A stretch of 36,240 bases of DNA, from NCBI GenBank assembly GCA_944376265.1, contig CALWCD010000018.1:1-36240 (forward strand). Reading direction: 5' to 3'. Below, piece by piece: positions 31,728-36,240 of this stretch; positions within the stretch are counted from its first letter, which is position 1, and each line of letters begins with the position of its first letter. The translations under genes and the position numbers were made by a program. The notes under the pieces are model-generated. The model worked only from the letters and a program-made list of their open reading frames with translations, did no database searches and had not been told where the DNA came from. The stretch comes from an uncultured Clostridia bacterium. GTDB taxonomy: Bacteria; Bacillota; Clostridia; Oscillospirales; Acutalibacteraceae.

Positions 31728-33284
31728 ATGCTGCAAGTACGAAATTTGACCGTCACCATGAAAAAAGACCTTCGCCAGCTGCTGAAGGACTTCACCTTCG
31801 CCCTGAACCCCGGGGACAAGGCCGCCATTATCGGGGAGGAGGGCAACGGGAAGTCCACCCTGTTAAAGCTGCTGTACGACCCGGCCATGGTGGAAGAGTA
31901 CGTGGAATATACCGGCACCATCCAAACAGACGGCATGATCCTGGGCTACCTGTCCCAGGAGCTGCCCCCGGACCAGGGGGAGCTTTCCGCCTATGAGTTC
32001 TGCTGCCAGGAACCCGCCTTTCTGGACGCTTCCCCGGGGGAGCTGGCAGCGGCTGCCAAACAGCTCCGGTTCCCCCTGGAATGGTTTTACGACGCCCGGA
32101 AGATGTCCACCTTTTCCGGCGGGGAGAAGGTGAAGCTGCGCATGGCCCTTTTAACCCTGCGCCGCCCCGACTGCTACCTGCTGGACGAGCCCTCCAACGA
32201 CCTGGACATTGAGACCCTTACCTGGCTGGAGGAGTTTATCCGGGAATGCCCCGCGCCGGTGCTGTACATCTCCCACGACGAGACCCTGCTGGAGAACACC
32301 GCCAATGTGATCCTCCACCTGGAGCAGCTGCGGCGCAAGACCCTGCCCCGGTGGACCGTGGCCCACATGGGCTACCGCCAGTACGTGGAGGAGCGGCTCC
32401 ACAAATTCGCCCACCAGGAGCAGCTGGCCCGGAAAGAGCGGGAGGAGGACCGAAAGAAGCAGGAACGGCTGCGGAAGATCCAGCAGAAAGTGGAACACCG
32501 GCTGGACACCATCTCCCACGCGGAGCGGGACCACGTGGGACAGCTTTTGAAAAAGAAAATGAAAGCGGTAAAATCCATGGAACGCCGCTTTGACCGGGAG
32601 CGGGAGGACATGACGGAATTCCCAGACAGCGAGGAGGCCATCCTGGTGGGGTTTGGGGAGGACACCGGCCTGCCCTGGGGCAAGACCGTGGTGGACTTCA
32701 CCCTGGCCCGGCTGGAAACCCAGGACCGGCTGCTGGCCCAAAACCTGCGGCTGTACGTCCGAGGGCCGGAGCATGTGGGGATCATCGGCCGCAACGGGGC
32801 GGGGAAGACCACCTTCCTCCGGGTCCTGGCCCGGCAGCTGCTTTCCCGCCAGGACCTGCGGGCGGCCTACATGCCCCAGGACTACGGGGAGACGGTGGAC
32901 CAAACCCAGACCCCGGTGGAATTCCTGGCCAAAAGCTGGGAGAAGGAGGAGCTTACCCGGGTAAAGACCTACCTGGGCAGCATGAAGTACACCCCCCAGG
33001 AGCAGGAGCACACCATCCGGGAGCTTTCCGGGGGCCAGAAGGCCAAGCTGTTCTTCCTGAAAATGATCCTGGACGGGGCAAACGTGCTGGTGCTGGACGA
33101 GCCCACCCGGAATTTCAGCCCCCTGTCCGGCCCGGTGATCCGGGGCATCCTCCGGGATTTCCCCGGGTGCATCATCAGCGTGTCCCACGACCGGAAGTAC
33201 CTGGGGGAGGTTTGCTCCACCCTGTACCGTCTGGAGCCCCAGGGCCTGGTGAAAACAGACAACCCCTGGGCCACTGACAACTGA
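31728..33284 (+). CDS. ABC-F family ATPase (ribosome-acting, possibly antibiotic resistance)
   Basis: The 518-residue protein has two ABC domains and no membrane segments. Walker A motifs are GEEGNGKST (36-44) and GRNGAGKT (354-361), and signatures are FSGGEKVKLRM and LSGGQKAKLFFLK. Walker B motifs are CYLLDEPSNDLD and VLVLDEPTRNFSP. A charged helical linker (about 225-290) joins the domains, as in proteins that reach into the ribosome. The second half resembles the clostridial group of ribosome-protection ABC-F proteins, and the attenuator leader fits antibiotic-induced expression. The drug class cannot be assigned. GAGGAGG precedes the ATG. Confidence 0.92.
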   Translation: MLQVRNLTVTMKKDLRQLLKDFTFALNPGDKAAIIGEEGNGKSTLLKLLYDPAMVEEYVEYTGTIQTDGMILGYLSQELPPDQGELSAYEFCCQEPAFLDASPGELAAAAKQLRFPLEWFYDARKMSTFSGGEKVKLRMALLTLRRPDCYLLDEPSNDLDIETLTWLEEFIRECPAPVLYISHDETLLENTANVILHLEQLRRKTLPRWTVAHMGYRQYVEERLHKFAHQEQLARKEREEDRKKQERLRKIQQKVEHRLDTISHAERDHVGQLLKKKMKAVKSMERRFDREREDMTEFPDSEEAILVGFGEDTGLPWGKTVVDFTLARLETQDRLLAQNLRLYVRGPEHVGIIGRNGAGKTTFLRVLARQLLSRQDLRAAYMPQDYGETVDQTQTPVEFLAKSWEKEELTRVKTYLGSMKYTPQEQEHTIRELSGGQKAKLFFLKMILDGANVLVLDEPTRNFSPLSGPVIRGILRDFPGCIISVSHDRKYLGEVCSTLYRLEPQGLVKTDNPWATDN

Positions 33285-33288
33285 ACGG

Positions 33289-33322
33289 AAAAAACCGCCG
33301 GACACATGCCCGGCGGTTTTTT
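33289..33322. terminator. bidirectional intrinsic terminator
   Basis: AAAAAACCGCCGG and CCGGCGGTTTTTT form a 13-pair palindrome around an 8-base loop, with A and T tracts on both sides. It serves the convergent ABC-F and M28 peptidase genes. Confidence 0.93.
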
Positions 33323-33331
33323 TGCAAGAGC

Positions 33332-34609
33332 TTATTGTTCCTCGGCAGCTTCGGAGAGCTCCTTCTTGTACAGGTACTTCTCCACGTCCTCCACAATGTT
33401 CTGGGGGATCTTCCGCTCCACAGGCAGCACCTTGGCGTTTGCCATGGCCTTGCCGAACTCCAACACAATGTGGGTGGTCTTGGCCAGAGCCTCGGGAGAG
33501 AGGAACTCCAGGGTGTCGAACCGGTTGTGGATGTAAGCCGCGCCTTCCGCGCCGTCACGGCTGAAATTGATGCCGGGCACGCCGCTGTCGGCGAAGGGGA
33601 TGGAGTCGCTGGAGTAGATGCCCTGCTTCACCTCAGCGGAGAAACCGTGGATCTTCACAAAATACTCCATAAAGGAGGCAAGCTTCTCCTCGGCGGTGGC
33701 GGTGACCCGGTCCACGCCCAGAATGGGGCCGCCCACGTCCACGTTGATCATCAGCAGGTGGTCCTTCAGCTCCTCCTTGTGGCCCTTCACGTAGGCCCAG
33801 CTGCCCTCCAGGCCGATCTCCTCCGAGCCGTACCACATGAACTTCAGGGTCCGCTTGGGGGGATTCTCAGCGAAGTACCGCAGCACCTCCATGTTGATGA
33901 CAGAGCCCGCGCCGTTGTCGTACACACCCTTGGAGAAGTCCACAGAGTCGTAGTGGGCGCCGAAGGAGACGATCTCCTCCGGTTTCTCCGTGCCCAGCAC
34001 CGTGGCCACCACGTTGTGGGAGGTCCACTCCTCCGTGCGGCCCTTCAGCACAATCCGGGCCTTGCAGGCGCCTCTGCGCACCATGTCTATGGCGTCCAGC
34101 ACCCGGGTGTGGACCATGGGCAGGTTGCCGAAGGCCCGCAGGGTGCGGCGCAGCTTCCGGGTGGACAGGTCGGTCTCCTCCCGTTTGTCCCGCAGCTGGC
34201 CCTCCATGGTGACAACCCCCGCCACGCCGGCCTTTATCAGCCGCTTGAACAGGGGCACCCGCATAAAGCCGTTCACCAGCACGATCTTCCCCCGCACGTC
34301 GGCAAGGTCCACATCGGTGCCGTTTTCCACGTAGACAAACTCCGCGGTGAGCCCCTCCTCCGGGGTGTTTTCCGCGCACTGGTAGCCTGTCACGGGATAT
34401 TCCTGATAAAAGGGCTCCAAGATCTCCAGCTTGGCTTCCTCCACAATGCCCTGCTCGATCTCAAAGGGCTCGATAATGGCGGGAACGCCCATGGCGTCGC
34501 ACTCCGCCTTTAAAATCTGGGCCGCTTTCTCCTCCTCTGCCGAACCGGCGATCCGGGTGAACCCGATCTTCTCCAGCAGCTCCATTTCCCGCTTCCCACA
34601 GATTTCCAT
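33332..34609 (-). CDS. M28 family metallopeptidase
   Basis: The 425-residue product has the five M28 zinc ligands and catalytic acid in order: His219 (GAHYDSV), Asp231 (VYDNGAG), Glu263/Glu264 (GSEEIGLEGS), Asp291 (INVDVGG) and His361 (AYIHNRFDT). A PA-like insert lies at about 90-200. No signal peptide or membrane segment is seen, so it is probably a cytoplasmic aminopeptidase. The ATG at 34609 follows AAAGGAGG. Substrate specificity is unknown. Confidence 0.93.
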   Translation of the reverse strand: MEICGKREMELLEKIGFTRIAGSAEEEKAAQILKAECDAMGVPAIIEPFEIEQGIVEEAKLEILEPFYQEYPVTGYQCAENTPEEGLTAEFVYVENGTDVDLADVRGKIVLVNGFMRVPLFKRLIKAGVAGVVTMEGQLRDKREETDLSTRKLRRTLRAFGNLPMVHTRVLDAIDMVRRGACKARIVLKGRTEEWTSHNVVATVLGTEKPEEIVSFGAHYDSVDFSKGVYDNGAGSVINMEVLRYFAENPPKRTLKFMWYGSEEIGLEGSWAYVKGHKEELKDHLLMINVDVGGPILGVDRVTATAEEKLASFMEYFVKIHGFSAEVKQGIYSSDSIPFADSGVPGINFSRDGAEGAAYIHNRFDTLEFLSPEALAKTTHIVLEFGKAMANAKVLPVERKIPQNIVEDVEKYLYKKELSEAAEEQ

Positions 34610-34641
34610 GGCAAGATCCTCCTTTGTTTTCCAAATGCCCC

Positions 34642-34668
34642 AAGACCCGGGGCTGTTCCCCAGGTCTT
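34642..34668 (-). promoter_or_regulatory. leader hairpin of the M28 gene
   Basis: AAGACC and GGTCTT enclose GGGG/CCCC with one U-G pair, 11 pairs in all, starting within a few bases of the expected transcript 5' end. No T tract follows. It probably stabilises the messenger or is a regulatory fold. Confidence 0.55.
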
Positions 34669-34680
34669 TGCTTTATTAAA

Positions 34681-34709
34681 GTTATACACCACAACAGCGC
34701 CCCCGTCAA
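34681..34709 (-). promoter_or_regulatory. promoter of the M28 peptidase gene
   Basis: Minus-strand TTGACG (34704-34709), 17 bases, TATAAC (34681-34686), with TG one base before the -10. It lies just downstream of the repeat element that follows cysS. Confidence 0.82.
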
Positions 34710-35060
34710 GGGAAAGCGCCGGCTCAGCGCTTTCCGGCCGCGCCTTGGCCTATCGCCCGGGGCGCGTGCAGCCTGCGGCGCTGCATTTTTGGCGGCTGCG
34801 CTGGTTTAGGGTTGCCGGGCGCTGATTTGTCCCTCTCCGCTTGTCGTCCGCTCGCCGGGCTATCGCCTGGGGCGCGTGCGCCCGGCTCGCTGCTTTTCTT
34901 TCCGGCTGCGCCGGGTCAAGGTCGCGCCTTTTTGAAAAAAGGCGCCCGAAAAACTTTTACGCCGCTTCGCGGTTTTTCCTTCTTCGGTCCGGGCACAGAC
35001 ACCTTCTTACGGCGCGGACGCGAGGGGGCCTCCTTATCAGGCGCGAAGTGTCCAGTCCGG
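34710..35060 (-). repeat. mosaic structured intergenic element, locus C (after cysS)
   Basis: Reading with cysS, the AGTCCG/CGGACT hairpin has the cysS TGA stop in its loop. Then come GGAC and CGCGCC, the GCGTCCGCGCCG box (35010-35021), TAAAAGTTT (near 34952-34959) and a TC-centred 10-bp palindrome (34924-34945), the same order as in loci A and D. Two copies of CTATCGCCYGGGGCGCGTGC (34750 and 34860, one mismatch) show a 110-bp internal duplication. Each is followed by a GC hairpin, then a short T-rich run and a CCGGC-TGC-GCCGG-type hairpin. No gene is apparent. Confidence 0.8.
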
Positions 35061-36240
35061 TCACGGACTCACGTGCCATTCCACCCCGTTGGCGGTATCC
35101 TTCATCACCACGTGGCGGGCGGCCAATTCGTCACGGATAGCGTCGGCGGTGGCCCAGTCCTTGTTCTTCCGGGCCTCGGCCCGCTTTGCGATCAGCGCTT
35201 CGATCTCAGCGGTCTCCTGGGCGGAAAGTTCCTTCCCGGCAGGCTTCTGGGCTTTCTCCGCTGCTTTTAGCAGGTCCAGGGACAGCACCTGGTCAAAGTC
35301 CCCCACAAGGTACCGCTTGGTAGCGTCGGTCAAGTCAGCTTTCAACACGTCGTACAGCACGGTCAGCCCCAGGGAGGTGTTCAGGTCGTTGCCCAGGGCC
35401 TCCTTGAATTTCTCCTGGAAGGGCTTGGCGGCTTCCAGGTCGGGCTGGCCCTCTTTGGACAGTGCCCCGATCCGGGCCGTCAGCTTCTGGTAGGCCTGGG
35501 CGGCGTTGTCCAGAGTTTCAAAGGAGAAGGTCAAAGGCTTCCGGTAGTGGGACTGGAGGCAGAACAGCCGGTACACCAGGGGGTCGTAGCCCTTTTCCTC
35601 CAGCAGGGACACAGTGAGAAAGCCTCCCTTGGACTTGCTCATCTTGCCCCGGGCGTCGTTCAAATGGAGCACGTGGAACCAGTTTTTGCACCAGGGATGG
35701 CCCAGGTAGGCCTCACTCTGGGCGATCTCGTTGGTGTGGTGGGGGAAGGCGTTGTCAATGCCGCCGCAGTGGATGTCCAAATACTCCCCCAGCTCCTTGA
35801 CGGAGATGGCGCTGCACTCGATGTGCCAGCCGGGGTAGCCCAGGCCCCAGGGGCTGTCCCACTTCAGCTCCTGGTCGTCGAATTTCGACTTGGTGAACCA
35901 CAGCACGAAGTCGGTCTTGTTCCGCTTGTTGCCGTCCTCCTCCACGCTGTCCCGGACGCCCACGGCCAGGTCCTCCCCGGTCTGGTTGCCGAAGACGTAG
36001 TAATTGTCAAGCTTCGAGGTGTCGAAGTACACGTTGCCCCCGGCCTCGTAGGCGTAGCCCTTCCCCAGCAGGGTCTCCACCATTTCGATGAAGTCCGGGA
36101 CCCGGCTGGTGGCGGGCACCACCGTGTCCGGCTTGCGGATGTGGAGCTTCTCGCAGTCGGCAAAAAAGGCGTCGGTGTAGAACTGGGCGATCTGCAGCAC
36201 GGTCTTGTGCTCCCGCTTTGCCCCGGAGAGCATCTTGCAC
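35061..36240 (-). CDS. cysS: cysteinyl-tRNA synthetase, N-terminus beyond the window
   Basis: About 393 C-terminal residues are present and the frame continues past the end of the window (Cys-Lys precedes the first Met seen at 36233). Features include [19 protein letters not shown], the zinc-binding region with WHIECSAIS and [21 protein letters not shown], and the KMSKS loop (GKMSKSKG). The C-terminal anticodon-binding helical domain ends [17 protein letters not shown]. It charges tRNA-Cys. The HIGH motif lies outside the window. The TGA stop lies in the first hairpin of repeat locus C. Confidence 0.97.
   Translation of the reverse strand, partial: CKMLSGAKREHKTVLQIAQFYTDAFFADCEKLHIRKPDTVVPATSRVPDFIEMVETLLGKGYAYEAGGNVYFDTSKLDNYYVFGNQTGEDLAVGVRDSVEEDGNKRNKTDFVLWFTKSKFDDQELKWDSPWGLGYPGWHIECSAISVKELGEYLDIHCGGIDNAFPHHTNEIAQSEAYLGHPWCKNWFHVLHLNDARGKMSKSKGGFLTVSLLEEKGYDPLVYRLFCLQSHYRKPLTFSFETLDNAAQAYQKLTARIGALSKEGQPDLEAAKPFQEKFKEALGNDLNTSLGLTVLYDVLKADLTDATKRYLVGDFDQVLSLDLLKAAEKAQKPAGKELSAQETAEIEALIAKRAEARKNKDWATADAIRDELAARHVVMKDTANGVEWHVSP

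Noticed and set aside
31544-31996. Frame across the ABC-F leader as a coding gene or leader peptide
   Set aside because: It overlaps the attenuator and the ABC-F start, lacks a ribosome binding site, and shorter candidates (MLV; MARGRFRAAGFRGL) are also weakly supported.

Overview
The window is a GC-rich, densely coding segment of a bacterial chromosome. Shine-Dalgarno sequences are strong (AGGAGG type), promoters are sigma-A-like with TTGACA and TATAAT-type boxes, and a Gram-positive LexA (Cheo) box lies upstream of recA. The type II fatty-acid cluster uses FabK and includes accB, accC, accD and accA. Together these point to a high-GC member of the Clostridia. An Oscillospiraceae relative such as Flavonifractor or Lawsonibacter is my best guess; it rests on gene content and order, not on a search. 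I saw no rRNA, tRNA, IS element, prophage or CRISPR array.

Layout. (1) 5-5459, minus strand: an RlmI-type rRNA methyltransferase, an NSS sodium symporter, a MATE exporter and an RlmD-type methyltransferase. (2) 5541-15096, minus strand: the operon fabH-fabK-fabD-fabG-fabF-accB-fabZ-accC-accD-accA, which supplies malonyl-CoA and carries out the full elongation cycle. It has a clear promoter but no acpP and no regulator gene. (3) 15277-16745, minus strand: rsmE and a FabG-like SDR. (4) 16942-24667, plus strand: a lipoprotein with DxDxDG repeats, an OmpR-type response regulator and its histidine kinase, a DUF1385 membrane protein, prmC, a sigma factor with two C-terminal membrane helices, and two paralogous 157-residue lipoproteins. 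(5) 24788-28811, minus strand: the potABCD polyamine importer behind a near-consensus promoter and a palindromic operator-like site. (6) 29003-31398, minus strand: a P-loop kinase, then recA-recX. (7) 31728-33284, plus strand: an ABC-F protein behind a terminator-type attenuator. (8) 33332-36240, minus strand: an M28 peptidase and the 3' part of cysS.

The most unusual content lies between genes. Four intergenic stretches (9009-9640, 26647-26841, 34710-35060 and 19096-19610) belong to one family of mosaic, hairpin-rich elements. They lie in the sense of the flanking genes, and three of them begin at or within a few bases of the upstream stop codon. They share boxes in the same order. Locus A contains three successive hairpins with the same architecture but fully different, compensated stem sequences. 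Locus D also contains a tandem repeat of about 133 bp that folds as a three-way junction, with pairing kept by G-U wobble. I do not recognise this family under any name. Other regulatory points: the -35 box of the fab operon lies at the apex of the preceding terminator hairpin, the ribosome binding site of a lipoprotein gene forms one arm of a terminator-like stem, and an attenuator ends just before the ABC-F start codon.
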